Shown piece after piece: positions 24,077-32,568 of a stretch of DNA of 64,000 bases (positions are counted from its first letter, which is position 1; the number at the start of each line of letters is the position of its first letter). The notes under the pieces are model-generated. The model saw nothing but the letters and a program-made list of their open reading frames with translations, searched no databases and was not told where the DNA came from. The stretch comes from Terriglobus albidus (lineage in GTDB: Bacteria; Acidobacteriota; Terriglobia; Terriglobales; Acidobacteriaceae). The translations under genes were made by a program, and so were the position numbers. The DNA is taken from NCBI RefSeq assembly GCF_008000815.1, contig NZ_CP042806.1:558001-622000 (forward strand). The letters are read 5' to 3'.

Positions 24077-24787
24077 TCAGCGATTCGCCCAAGACGTGAG
24101 CGTTTGCGTTTCACGCCATTCAAGCCCACATGGCAACTCCACGGCCGCGTAATCAAGGTGAATCACGCGCCTATGATGCGGTGAGGTCGACGGGGATGAT
24201 GCATGTAGTAGCAATGGCCGCATCAACAGTGCACTTCCTTGCGGAGCTTCGCAGATAACAGGAGGCTGCATTGTTAGCTTCTCTGTCTCCGCTGTACTGA
24301 GTTTGCCGCTGCGATGCGAGCCAGGAATCACCTTTAATGCTCCATTGCTTGCCGGGCAAGGATCAAGGTGCAGCCGCACGGAGATCATCTGTTCCAGAAT
24401 CTCCGCGGGTGGTTGGACGTGCAGCACGTCTGTCTTTAAAGACCACGGCCCATACCCCTCACACTCAATCCGTTCGCGTACCGCAATAGTGACATCCTGA
24501 TGCCACGGCACCTTCCAGTTCGCATCTGGTGTCTTATCAAAAAGAATCGCTCGCACAACTGCAAAACGATTGCCCAAAACAGGCGCCACAAGCGCACGCA
24601 TAGCCTCAGATTCAGCCAGTGTTCGAACCTCGGGAATAACGTCCATCAGGTTGCGTACACCACCGCGCAATGCCTCTGGCATGGCTTCCGTGGAGACCGC
24701 GTCGATCAACGCTTCCACCTGAAACGGCAAGAGCACGTCTTCGACAATCGCGAAGCCGTGCTCTCGAATCTGTTCGGCGATCTGCAT
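24077..24787 (-). CDS. Phytanoyl-CoA dioxygenase (PhyH) family oxygenase
   Basis: 236 residues. The Fe(II)/2-oxoglutarate facial triad is visible as WHQD (VPWHQDVTIAV, His and Asp) and a distal His in LLLHASSPSTSPHHRRVIHL. The Arg for 2-oxoglutarate follows in HHRRVIHLDY. Motifs FAIVEDVLLPFQVEALIDAV (N-terminal) and NGALKVIPGSHRSGKLS are common to the PhyH family. The substrate is unknown. Its start codon overlaps the thrS stop (TAATG), so it is translated from the same message as thrS, an unusual pairing. Confidence 0.88.
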   Translation of the reverse strand: MQIAEQIREHGFAIVEDVLLPFQVEALIDAVSTEAMPEALRGGVRNLMDVIPEVRTLAESEAMRALVAPVLGNRFAVVRAILFDKTPDANWKVPWHQDVTIAVRERIECEGYGPWSLKTDVLHVQPPAEILEQMISVRLHLDPCPASNGALKVIPGSHRSGKLSTAETEKLTMQPPVICEAPQGSALLMRPLLLHASSPSTSPHHRRVIHLDYAAVELPCGLEWRETQTLTSWANR

Positions 24788-26817
24788 TACAGTGTCGGCG
24801 ACTTCGACTCCAGCAGCCCCTGTGTACGCGTAATGAACTCAGCCAGCGACACGCTGCCCTGGTCGCCCACGCCGCGGGTACGCACGCTTACCGCCTCACT
24901 GGCTGCTTCCTTATCGCCCATCACCAGCACGAACGGAATCTTCTGCAGCGTGAAGTCGCGGATCTTCGCATTCATCTTCTCGTTGCGCAGGTCCAGCTCC
25001 ACTCGCAGGCCGGCAGCCTCAAGCTTTTGCTTCACCTGCTCGGCGTACGCGTGGTGCTTTTCGCTGATCGGTACCAGGCCAATCTGCACCGGCGACAGCC
25101 ACAGTGGGAATGCGCCGGCATAGTGCTCGATCAGCACGCCGAAGAAACGCTCCACGCTTCCAAACAGAGCGCGGTGCACCATCACCGGCTGATGGCGCTC
25201 GCCATCCTCACCGACATACTCCAGCTCAAAGCGGCGCGGCAGGTTGAAGTCGAACTGCACCGTCGAGAGCTGCCATAGACGGCCCAGTACATCGACGAGC
25301 TTCACATCGATCTTCGGTCCATAAAAGGCGGCCTCTCCCGGGAAGGTCTCGAAGCTCAACCCGCGGCCTACCAGTACTTCCTGCAGCGCTCCCTCGGCGT
25401 GTGCCCAGTCATCCGCGGTTCCGAAAAATTCGCCCGGCTTATTGGGATCGCGAGTCGACAGCTCCACGCGATACTCCGAGAAGCCGAAGGTCTTCAGTAC
25501 CGACTCCGCAAAATCAAGGCACGCCTCAATCTCGCCCTTGACCTGGTCCGGTGTGCAGAAGATATGCGCATCGTCCTGCGTAAAGCCGCGCACGCGCAGC
25601 AGGCCATGCATGGTGCCGCTGCGCTCGAAGCGATACACATTGCCCAGCTCCGCATAACGGGCCGGCAGATCGCGATAGCTCTTCGGGGTGGATTTGTAGA
25701 TCAGGATGTGGCCCGGGCAGTTCATCGGCTTGACGCGATACTCCGCGTCATCCAGCTCCATCGGCGGGAACATGTCCTTCGAGTACACACCATCGTGGCC
25801 CGAGATCTTCCAGAGCTCACGCTTCATGATGTGCGGCGTAAACACCAGGTTGTAGCCGCGGCGAAGACATTCCTCGCGCATCCAGTCTTCCATCGTCTTA
25901 CGGATGATGCCGCCCTTCGGATGCCAGAAGATCAGGCCCGATCCGGCGACCTCCTGAATGGAGTACAGGTCGAGCTGCTTGCCCAGCACACGATGATCGC
26001 GCGCCTTGATCTCCTCCAGGTGCTTGAAGTGCGCTTCAAGGTCCTTCTTGTTGTAGAAGGCCGTGCCATAGACGCGCTGCAACTGCGGATTCTTCTCATC
26101 GCCCAGCCAGTACGCTCCGGCCAGGTTCGTGACCTTGAACGCCTTCACCCGGCCAGTCGAGGGCACGTGCGGCCCACGGCAGAAGTCGACGAAGCTCCCG
26201 TTCTTGTACAGCGAAACCTGCTCGCCATCTTTGGTGAACTTCTCCACGAAGTGCTGCTTCATGAAGTCGCCGTTCGCCTTGAACTCTCTGAGCGCCTGTT
26301 CGCGTGGCTCGTACTCGCGCACAAACTTCTCATCGCGCGTCACTACCTCGGCCATGCGCTGCTCGATCTTCTCCAGGTCTTCCGGAGTGAACGGCTTTTC
26401 GCGATAGAAGTCGTAGAAGAAGCCGGCGTCGGTGGCCGGGCCATGACCCAGCTTGGTCTCCGGAAACAGCTCCAGCACCGCGGTCGCCATCACGTGTGCG
26501 GCCGAATGGCGGACGACCTTCAGCGCCTCCGGTGCATCTTCCTTCAGCAGCCACAGGGCGACATCCTCGTTCAGGGGAGCGGAGAGATCCACCAACCGCT
26601 CGCCGCTCTCATGTGCGGCATACATGGCATCTTCGCTGCCTGTTTCGGTGGCCGTGCTCTCCGTAGTGGCCGTCGTCAGCGGGCGAATCTTTGCCACGAC
26701 TACTGCGGCGGCAAGGCGCGGAGAGATGCCGTTGGCGACATCAAGCGGTGTGGTGCCCTTGGGCACCTCGCGCACGGAACCATCAGGAAGCTGGATGCGG
26801 ATATTCTCAGGACTCAC
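24787..26817 (-). CDS. thrS: Threonyl-tRNA synthetase
   Basis: 676 residues from a GTG start (complement of 26815-26817). The TGS domain (IRIQLPDGSVREVPKGTTPL) is followed by the editing domain with HSAAHVMATAVLELFP and a GHGPATDAGFFYDF motif. The class II catalytic core has motif 2 (YRFERSGTMHGLLRVRGFTQ then DDAHIFC) and motif 3 (FGSVERFFGVLIEHYAGAFP), with the zinc-binding Cys in MNCPGH. The C-terminal anticodon-binding domain starts at WLSPVQIGLVPISEKHHAYA. A Thr/Glu-rich stretch (TTATTESTATETGSED) at about 49-64 looks like a local insertion. It charges tRNA-Thr and overlaps PhyH by one base. Confidence 0.96.
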   Translation of the reverse strand: MSPENIRIQLPDGSVREVPKGTTPLDVANGISPRLAAAVVVAKIRPLTTATTESTATETGSEDAMYAAHESGERLVDLSAPLNEDVALWLLKEDAPEALKVVRHSAAHVMATAVLELFPETKLGHGPATDAGFFYDFYREKPFTPEDLEKIEQRMAEVVTRDEKFVREYEPREQALREFKANGDFMKQHFVEKFTKDGEQVSLYKNGSFVDFCRGPHVPSTGRVKAFKVTNLAGAYWLGDEKNPQLQRVYGTAFYNKKDLEAHFKHLEEIKARDHRVLGKQLDLYSIQEVAGSGLIFWHPKGGIIRKTMEDWMREECLRRGYNLVFTPHIMKRELWKISGHDGVYSKDMFPPMELDDAEYRVKPMNCPGHILIYKSTPKSYRDLPARYAELGNVYRFERSGTMHGLLRVRGFTQDDAHIFCTPDQVKGEIEACLDFAESVLKTFGFSEYRVELSTRDPNKPGEFFGTADDWAHAEGALQEVLVGRGLSFETFPGEAAFYGPKIDVKLVDVLGRLWQLSTVQFDFNLPRRFELEYVGEDGERHQPVMVHRALFGSVERFFGVLIEHYAGAFPLWLSPVQIGLVPISEKHHAYAEQVKQKLEAAGLRVELDLRNEKMNAKIRDFTLQKIPFVLVMGDKEAASEAVSVRTRGVGDQGSVSLAEFITRTQGLLESKSPTL

Positions 26818-27486
26818 GTTTAACAGGATATTGGTTCGGCTCCCATAGCGTCGAGATTTGGGCGCCAGAACGCGTCTGCCTCAAAAATTTCAGTTGCAGC
26901 CACTCTGGCCCCGGGTGTATTGTCAGGTCACTTCGCAGGACATACCCGCCCAGAGTAGACGGGCCGAGTTCCGACTGCCGGGGACGGGTTTGAAACCATC
27001 TTGCGAAGATTGCGTCTTTTGCACTAGAGCCGGAATACCGGCGCGAAGGACGAGAGAAACACGCCGACGAGCGCTCTGCAGTTAGGCCTTACCCTCCCGG
27101 GTGGTACGCGCGATGCTCTAAGGGCCGGTGATGCATTGCGGCTTTTATGTACGAGAGCCGACGTTTGCAGCACCATTTGGGGCATACCCGTTACCAATGG
27201 CACTTGCAGTACGGCAGAAACCGCTTCCAGCGGATCGAGTAATGCGATAAGAATTTCAGACAATTAATTAACCGTTTGGAGGCAACAAAAAAGCGGGAGT
27301 TGGCGTTTTATATAGTCATACAAGCGCGGTTAGACCACCCGCGGCCCAAACTCTCCCCCAAACGATGTACCGCCGAACGCGCAAGTGGCATGGAGCAAGG
27401 CCATCTCACGGCGTACATTCAACGTTGTTAATCAGATCAGATCGAAGGAACGAAACGTCGTTCAAGGATTTTTAAGGAGCGGACCA
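26818..27486. other. 670-bp gap upstream of thrS
   Basis: Divergent intergenic region between thrS (minus) and the small protein at 27487 (plus). It has a few AT-rich patches (AATTAATTAA at about 27264, TATATAGT at about 27311) that could be promoters. It has no convincing gene, and no tRNA-like or recognised riboswitch structure. A T-box-like 14-mer is on the wrong strand for thrS (see rejected list). Confidence 0.5.
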
Positions 27487-27762
27487 ATGCAGGTACTTTG
27501 CAAAGCATCCACGATGGCAAGCGATATTCAGTGCAGCGTGTGCGGACAGAACTTCCAGGTCTTCTGGGAGCGCACCAATCCGACTGAGCGGGAGGCTGCC
27601 CGCGAGGAGATTCTCGCCGCTTTGAAGGCGCAGCACACCACGGATCGCGGGACGGATGCTCATCGTGCGTGTTTCAACCTGCCGGAATGGAATGGCTCGC
27701 CGAAGTACTCCGGTGCTGCCCTGTTGGGCAACGCCCCGGCAACCACCTTCCAGGCTGCGTAG
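27487..27762 (+). CDS. Small protein with a CxxC motif, unknown function
   Basis: 91 residues from ATG 27487, with AAGGAG 7 nt upstream. It contains DIQCSVCGQNFQVFWERTNP with a CxxC pair and a later HRAC (DAHRACFNLPEWNGSP), which could complete a zinc knuckle. Length and composition suggest a small cytoplasmic protein, perhaps a zinc-ribbon domain. It is flanked by an intrinsic terminator at 27790. I do not recognise the family. Confidence 0.65.
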   Translation: MQVLCKASTMASDIQCSVCGQNFQVFWERTNPTEREAAREEILAALKAQHTTDRGTDAHRACFNLPEWNGSPKYSGAALLGNAPATTFQAA

Positions 27763-27789
27763 CTGTCACCGCTTCTCCCAGGAAGTGGC

Positions 27790-27824
27790 GGGCGGAAACT
27801 TTGTGTTTTCGCCCGTTTTCTCTT
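27790..27824 (+). terminator. Intrinsic terminator of the CxxC gene
   Basis: GGGCGGAAAC (27790-27799) pairs with GTTTTCGCCC (27805-27814), one G-T pair, followed by GTTTTCTCTTT. It is 28 bp past the stop codon. Confidence 0.8.
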
Positions 27825-27832
27825 TAACAAGA

Positions 27833-27858
27833 GGACCCCACGCCCAAGGCGTGGGGTC
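27833..27858 (-). terminator. Terminator hairpin of the M28 peptidase gene
   Basis: GGACCCCACGCC-CAA-GGCGTGGGGTCT (27833-27858) is a near-perfect 11-12 bp stem between convergent genes. On the minus strand it is followed by CTCTTGTTAAAG, and on the plus strand by TCTCGTCTT. It may act in both directions. Confidence 0.65.
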
Positions 27859-27876
27859 TTCTCGTCTTGCCAGGAT

Positions 27877-29649
27877 CTACTTCTTCTCAACGGCGTTCGG
27901 GAAGAGCCCCGGAATCGGCGCATCCTTCTGCTTATTCAGCTCCGGATGCGGGAAGCCCTTACGCGGCAGCATCGCCTCGCGCTCGCTGGTGTTATAGAGG
28001 AAGATCGCCTCAATGATCGCAGCCTGTTCCAGATCAGCCTGATGCAGCCGCTCGTAGGTGTCCATGTTGGAGTGGTGCGTGCGGGTGTCGTAGTCCATCG
28101 GGTCCTGGATGAACTGGAAGCCCGGCAGGCCCACGCCATCGAATGACAGATGATCTGTTCCGCCCGTGTTGCGGTAGCTGATGGTCGAGATGCCCAGGTC
28201 CTTCAGCGGAGCGATCCACTGCGCAAAGACGCTGCCGATGGCATAGTTTTCCTGCGTGTAGACGCCGCGCAGTTTGCCCGTGCCATTATCGACGTTGAAG
28301 TAGCCGTCCAGCGTCTCCCACTCCTTGGTGGTCTTGATCGCAGGCTGTTGCTCCGTACGCGACTGGGGTCCTCCGCCACCCGCGCCGCAGGCCGGTGCAG
28401 GACTATCCGGTCCGCCGAAGTGCGTGCGCACATAGCCGCGCGAGCCGCACAGACCCTGCTCCTCACCCGTCCACAGAGCGATCCGGATAGTGCGCTTCGG
28501 CTTGTAGCCGATCGCCTTCAGGATACGGACAGCCTCCATGGCGACAACCGATCCGGCAGCGTTATCCGTCGCGCCGGTAGCGCTTATCCAGCTATCCAGG
28601 TGTCCGCCCACCATGACGACCTGATCCTTCAGCTTCGCATCGGTACCGGGAATCTCGGCGACCGTGTTGAAGCCGTGTTCGTGATCGCCGGTGAACTTTG
28701 CCTCGATATTCACCTCGAGCTCGACGGGCACATTCGCCGCCAGCAGACGCGACAAACGGCCATAGTTCTCAATGGTCATTACGCCATTGGGAATCTTCAC
28801 GGCGTTGGCCGCCGTCTGGGCCCCACGCACCAGGTTGGCTCCGTTGTCGTCAAAGATGATGCCGGTGCCGCCGCCCAGGTTTCCATCACGGCTGGGCGTA
28901 ATAATCGCAACGACACCCTCGTCCGTCATCATCTTCAGCGCTTCGGCGCGCACGCGGGCGCGCTCAGCCAGCGCAGCGGGATTGAACGCCGGACCGCCTG
29001 CACGGGGCGCCGGATAGCTCTCCATCTCCTTCAGCTCTTCGTCGGTGTAGCGGCGGAAGAGGGGCTTATCCAGGTCAGGCACGGCTCGCGGAGCTCCGAA
29101 GAGCACGATCTTGCCGGCCAGCTTACCCCTGTACTTCTCGATGTCCTTTGTTTCCTGAATATCGACCAGGACGGCGTCACAGCTCACCGGGCCCTTGGTT
29201 GCCGGCGACCAGGGAGCGGCCTGGATCCAGAGCGGCTCGGGATCGGGTGAGATCATTCGCGCCCAGCTATTGATCTGCTGCCAGCCCATGCCGAACTCGC
29301 CCCAGTCTTCCAGGTGCGCATTTTCCAGGCCGATCTTGGTAAGGGTCTCCTTGGTCCACTCATTGGCCTTGGCCATGTTGGGCGAACCGGTCAGGCGGGG
29401 GCCAATGCCGTCCACCAGAGCCGATGCGAACTGCATCACACGCCCGTGCTGCATACCCTCCTCGCGGATACGCATGTAGGCATCGAGATCGATCTTCTCA
29501 ACGGTGGGCTGCTCCGCCTCCCAGGCTTTCGCGGTGGCGGCGGCAGGCGCCGCCACGGGCTTCTTGTCCGCCGCGACAGACGGCAGCGCAAAAACGCTGA
29601 GAGCGGCCACAGGCACGCCCCAGCGCACAACAGAACGTACAAAATGCAT
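27877..29649 (-). CDS. Exported M28-family zinc peptidase
   Basis: 590 residues with a signal peptide (MHFVRSVVRWGVPVAALSVF then ALPSVAA). A PA (protease-associated) insertion is at about 145-305. The peptidase core shows the M28 zinc ligands: GGHLDSW (His, Asp), DNAAG (Asp), GEEQGLCGSRGY (catalytic Glu and Glu ligand) and a distal His (FIQDPMDYDTRTHHSNMDTY). It is likely an aminopeptidase or carboxypeptidase acting in the periplasm or outside the cell. The length and domain order match the large bacterial M28 peptidases. It is monocistronic, ending at the shared hairpin. Confidence 0.9.
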   Translation of the reverse strand: MHFVRSVVRWGVPVAALSVFALPSVAADKKPVAAPAAATAKAWEAEQPTVEKIDLDAYMRIREEGMQHGRVMQFASALVDGIGPRLTGSPNMAKANEWTKETLTKIGLENAHLEDWGEFGMGWQQINSWARMISPDPEPLWIQAAPWSPATKGPVSCDAVLVDIQETKDIEKYRGKLAGKIVLFGAPRAVPDLDKPLFRRYTDEELKEMESYPAPRAGGPAFNPAALAERARVRAEALKMMTDEGVVAIITPSRDGNLGGGTGIIFDDNGANLVRGAQTAANAVKIPNGVMTIENYGRLSRLLAANVPVELEVNIEAKFTGDHEHGFNTVAEIPGTDAKLKDQVVMVGGHLDSWISATGATDNAAGSVVAMEAVRILKAIGYKPKRTIRIALWTGEEQGLCGSRGYVRTHFGGPDSPAPACGAGGGGPQSRTEQQPAIKTTKEWETLDGYFNVDNGTGKLRGVYTQENYAIGSVFAQWIAPLKDLGISTISYRNTGGTDHLSFDGVGLPGFQFIQDPMDYDTRTHHSNMDTYERLHQADLEQAAIIEAIFLYNTSEREAMLPRKGFPHPELNKQKDAPIPGLFPNAVEKK

Positions 29650-29849
29650 TACTCAACCTCCAGGAAAGAACGCCAGATGCAGGGGATGTGATGTTGTGTT
29701 CGGATGCTAACAGGACGGACCACTGCCGAAAAGTGTTTCAACAAAACGTTTGTCTTATCGGTCGTCCAAGGATCCGGATGTCTCGACTCTCGCGGTCAAC
29801 ACCAAACGGGGTGCCGCGGACCTGCGGAGCAGATGTGGGCACATCAACC

Positions 29850-29886
29850 TGTCATCCTGAGCGAAGCGAAGGACCCGCTTTTTCCG
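29850..29886. repeat. Dispersed TGTCATCCTGAGC repeat
   Basis: TGTCATCCTGAGCGAAGCG then AAGGACCCGCTTTTTCC, similar to 15179-15212. The surrounding gap (29650-29988) has no gene. A small GGGACGGC-TTCA-GCCGTCCC hairpin is at about 29939-29957. Confidence 0.5.
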
Positions 29887-30063
29887 CTGCACAAAGTGCA
29901 GCCAGTTCGCACCAAAGGTGCGAATGCCTTGCTTAAGGGGACGGCTTCAGCCGTCCCAATCACGGGTACTAAAAGAAAGCGGCTTCAGATGGGATGAGAC
30001 GGCTGGCCTCGCGAAGCAGCTAAGCTGTTCGCACGCACTCGGGGTGCTCAAGGAGACCAGCCG

Positions 30064-31152
30064 ATGAAGAAGGTTAGCAAAGCGCAGTGGTTAAAGGAAA
30101 TGGGGAGTGACAGGCCAGCGCTGACGGTAGGGCTTGATTTAGGGGACCGTTACAGCCACTACTGTCTGTTGAACGCAGCGAAGGAAGTGATGGAGGAAGG
30201 TCGTATCCAGAGTACGGAGGCGGCGTTCCGACGTCATTTCGAGGGCGAGGAGCGGCAGCGAATAGCACTGGAGTGCGGCACGCACTCTCCGTGGGTAAGC
30301 CGTTTGCTCAAGTCTTTAGGTCATCAGGTGATCGTGGCCAATGCGCGCAAGATCGCGGCGATCAGCTCGAGTGAATCGAAGAACGATCGCAACGATGCCG
30401 AGCAGCTGGCTCGCTTCGCGGCGTCTGATCCTAAGTTGCTGGCGCCGCTGCTTCACCGCAGCATGGAGCGGCAGCAGGACCTGAACCTGATCCAGGCGCG
30501 GGCTACGCTAGTACGTGCGCGGACGATGCTGGTCAACGCGTTGCGTGGCCTGGTCAAAAGCGCCGGTGGCCGTCTGCCGGCCTGTTCCACCGAGTCGTTT
30601 CCTGTGCGGGTGCGGGCATCGATTCCGTCTGTGCTGACGACGGTAGCGGTTCCGTTGTTGGAGCAGATCGCGACGTTGAACCGTCAGATCGACAGTATGG
30701 AAGAACAGATCGAAAAGCTGGGTACCAGGTATCCGGAGATCGGTGTGCTGCGTACGGTTCCAGGCGTGGGTCCTGTGGTGGCGGCCACGTATGTACTCAC
30801 GCTGGACCGGCCCAATATAGCAAGCAACCGTTCCGCAGGTGCGTGGCTCGGTCTGCGACCCGGACAAAGTCAGTCGGGGGACTCGGATCCGGAGTTAGGC
30901 ATCTCCAAGACCGGCAACCGATATTTACGAAGTCTGCTGGTGCAGTCGGCGCAATACATCCTGGGTCGCTTCGGTCCTGACTCAGCCTTGCGTCGCTGGG
31001 GCCTCAAGCTGGCATCCAGTGGAGGCAAGAGAGCAAAAAAGCGAGCTATCGTGGCGGTGGCCCGTAAACTGGCGGTCCTGTTGCACAGCATGTGGCGCAG
31101 CGGACAGAGCTTCCAACACTTCCCTCAACCTGCAATGGCCACCGTAGCCTGA
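30064..31152 (+). CDS. IS110/IS1111-type DEDD transposase
   Basis: 362 residues. The N-terminal RuvC-like DEDD domain (GLDLGDRYSHYCLL with the first Asp, IALECGTHSPWVSRLL with Glu, SESKNDRNDAEQLARF with the paired Asp residues) occupies about 20-120. A coiled-coil linker follows, then the C-terminal Transposase_20 domain (LRTVPGVGPVVAATYVLTLD, AGAWLGLRPGQSQSGDSDPE, GISKTGNRYLRSLLVQSAQY) with the candidate catalytic Ser. AAGGAG precedes the ATG. The frame is intact, so the element may be active. In this family the recombinase is guided by an RNA made from the element's own non-coding end. Confidence 0.93.
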   Translation: MKKVSKAQWLKEMGSDRPALTVGLDLGDRYSHYCLLNAAKEVMEEGRIQSTEAAFRRHFEGEERQRIALECGTHSPWVSRLLKSLGHQVIVANARKIAAISSSESKNDRNDAEQLARFAASDPKLLAPLLHRSMERQQDLNLIQARATLVRARTMLVNALRGLVKSAGGRLPACSTESFPVRVRASIPSVLTTVAVPLLEQIATLNRQIDSMEEQIEKLGTRYPEIGVLRTVPGVGPVVAATYVLTLDRPNIASNRSAGAWLGLRPGQSQSGDSDPELGISKTGNRYLRSLLVQSAQYILGRFGPDSALRRWGLKLASSGGKRAKKRAIVAVARKLAVLLHSMWRSGQSFQHFPQPAMATVA

Positions 31153-31396
31153 ACCGCGGATCGGCCAAAGCAGAACAATCTCGTGTCCGGGTGACTGCGC
31201 TCAGCGGCTGGGCCATACAGGTCGTGCTTCAGATAGCAGCCCCAATTCATCACCATCGGGTCCCAACAGGCACCGAGTCCCTTAGCGGCTCACTGCGAGT
31301 GCGGATAGAAGCCCCGAGATGAATCCAAAACACAACCGCAACTGCAAATACAAAAACTCTATGAAGGAAAAAACTTGACCCATACAGCCGTCTCAT
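31153..31396 (+). ncRNA. Candidate guide (bridge/seek) RNA of the IS1111-type element
   Basis: The 3' non-coding end of the IS, where IS1111-type elements encode their guide RNA. It contains GCTTCAGAT (31226-31234), identical to the left junction at 29982-29990, and ATAGAAGCC (31305-31313), identical to the right junction at 31395-31403. CCATACAG (31213-31220) is repeated at the right end (31380-31387). These are the kinds of matches expected for target- and donor-binding loops. Expression and folding are not shown. Confidence 0.55.
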
Positions 31397-31480
31397 AGAA
31401 GCCGCTGAGGGATCGGCTGGCGACGGCAAAATCCTTGCCCCGCCCACACCCTACATCTTCAACTTTCAACGTTTAACTAG

Positions 31481-31777
31481 CTATTTCCGGATGATCCGCT
31501 TCACCCAAAGTGTGCCCAGGAAGCTGCCAACCACCACCAGCGCGACCGCACCGGCGGGGATCCCGATCTTCATATACGCCACGGTGTAGTCCACCGCTTT
31601 GTGCGAAAAGGCACCGTAGAACAGCAGGCTGAAGATGCCCACGAAGGTCGCCGCGAAGAAGACCAGAAAACCGGAGGCCAGCGTCATCAACAGGCTGGCA
31701 AACCAGCCCAGATCGCCGAACGGAACGCCGAAAATCCGGCCGTGAGAACTCCCTGGGATTTGCTGTGCCTGCGTCAT
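31481..31777 (-). CDS. Small two-helix membrane protein
   Basis: 98 residues from the second of two adjacent ATGs (31775-31777), which has AAAGGAG at a 5-nt spacing. Two hydrophobic segments (LGWFASLLMTLASGFLVFFA with AATFVGIFSLLFYGAF, and KIGIPAGAVALVVVGSFLGT) and a basic C-terminus (LWVKRIIRK) are visible. The function is unknown. Its start is only 25 bp from the divergent 31803 gene, so each promoter must lie partly inside the other gene or the messages are leaderless. Confidence 0.7.
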   Translation of the reverse strand: MTQAQQIPGSSHGRIFGVPFGDLGWFASLLMTLASGFLVFFAATFVGIFSLLFYGAFSHKAVDYTVAYMKIGIPAGAVALVVVGSFLGTLWVKRIIRK

Positions 31778-31802
31778 CATTGCTCCTTTAGAATAAACCG
31801 TG

Positions 31803-32564
31803 ATGTCGGAACGTGTGCAGTCGCAACTGATTACAGCCTCGCAGGTGGCACGGGAGGCCCCCGTGCGCCAGGGAAGCAACGGCGTCTGTTACGCGGTTTA
31901 TGGAGAAGCCAAGCTCGCCGGCGCCGATCTGGAACAGATCATCAATACCGTTCCCGCCGCCATGGCTGACGCGCTGAAGCGCAAGGCGTATTATTTCGTT
32001 CCCCTTGCCATCGCCGAGATGCGGGGCGATCTCGCCACCCGCGCCAATACGCCCGAAGACATCCTTATCTCGTCGGACTTCACCACCGAGCTCGGCGATC
32101 GCGCCAGTTGCCACCGCAACGTAGATTTCGGCACCTCCGAAGGCGTCTTCATCTCGGCGCGCCTGATGCATGACCGCTTCGCCCTGGCCTTCGAATTTTT
32201 CATCAATGTTGGCCATGCCTTCGTGGACCAGGCAGGTGTACCCGAAAGCTTTTCAGAGCTTGTCTGGAAGCAGGCCCAGGCCGATGTCCGCGGTGAGACC
32301 AGCCAGGACGCCTACGACAGCCGCAAGCAGGCCCGTACCAATAATGACGAAAAAGCCCGGAGTGACTTCGCGGCGCTGGCCTTCGCCGACGCCATCGCCA
32401 TCTATCTGCTCTCGCTGGCGATCGACTTCGACTACGCCGAGCTCCGCGAGCGTGAGTACCCGCTACTGGCTCCTACAGCGCTGGCCGAGCGTCTGAAGCT
32501 CGTCGCCCAGCTCTTCCCGCCCAACTCTGGCTACGAGTTCGCCATCAAGTACCGCCGCCGTTAG
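31803..32564 (+). CDS. Cytoplasmic protein of unknown function
   Basis: 253 residues from ATG 31803 (a GTG at 31800 is also in frame). It has no signal peptide or membrane helix. It is soluble and alpha-rich (ADLEQIINTVPAAMADALKR, KQARTNNDEKARSDFAALAF, ELREREYPLLAPTALAERLK). I do not recognise the family. The next gene starts 4 bp after its stop and ruvA follows, so it is part of a 31803-32569-ruvA unit. The upstream TAGAAT (31788-31793) could be a -10 element of a leaderless transcript. Confidence 0.75.
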   Translation: MSERVQSQLITASQVAREAPVRQGSNGVCYAVYGEAKLAGADLEQIINTVPAAMADALKRKAYYFVPLAIAEMRGDLATRANTPEDILISSDFTTELGDRASCHRNVDFGTSEGVFISARLMHDRFALAFEFFINVGHAFVDQAGVPESFSELVWKQAQADVRGETSQDAYDSRKQARTNNDEKARSDFAALAFADAIAIYLLSLAIDFDYAELREREYPLLAPTALAERLKLVAQLFPPNSGYEFAIKYRRR

Positions 32565-32568
32565 AACG

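Larger units (their letters stand above)
29989..31398 (+). mobile_element. IS110-family, IS1111-type insertion sequence
   Basis: The element holds one transposase gene (30064-31152), a short 5' end and a 245-bp non-coding 3' end. Subterminal inverted repeats ATGAGACGGCTG (29994-30005) and CAGCCGTCTCAT (31385-31396) are exact complements, as in the IS1111 subgroup. An AG (CT on the other strand) is present at both junctions (29987-29988 and 31397-31398). Removing the element leaves AGCGGCTT-CAG-AAGCCGCT, a palindrome with the insertion in its loop. The ends are inferred from these features. Confidence 0.8.

Noticed and set aside
25399-26823. 474-codon open frame antisense to thrS
   Set aside because: It mirrors the thrS codons on the other strand, as expected in GC-rich DNA, and shows no family motif.
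27099-27112. GGGTGGTACGCGCG, close to the T-box antiterminator consensus, in the gap upstream of thrS
   Set aside because: It is on the strand opposite to thrS, one base differs in spacing from the consensus (GGTACCGCG), and no specifier loop or terminator could be recognised. Taken as coincidence.
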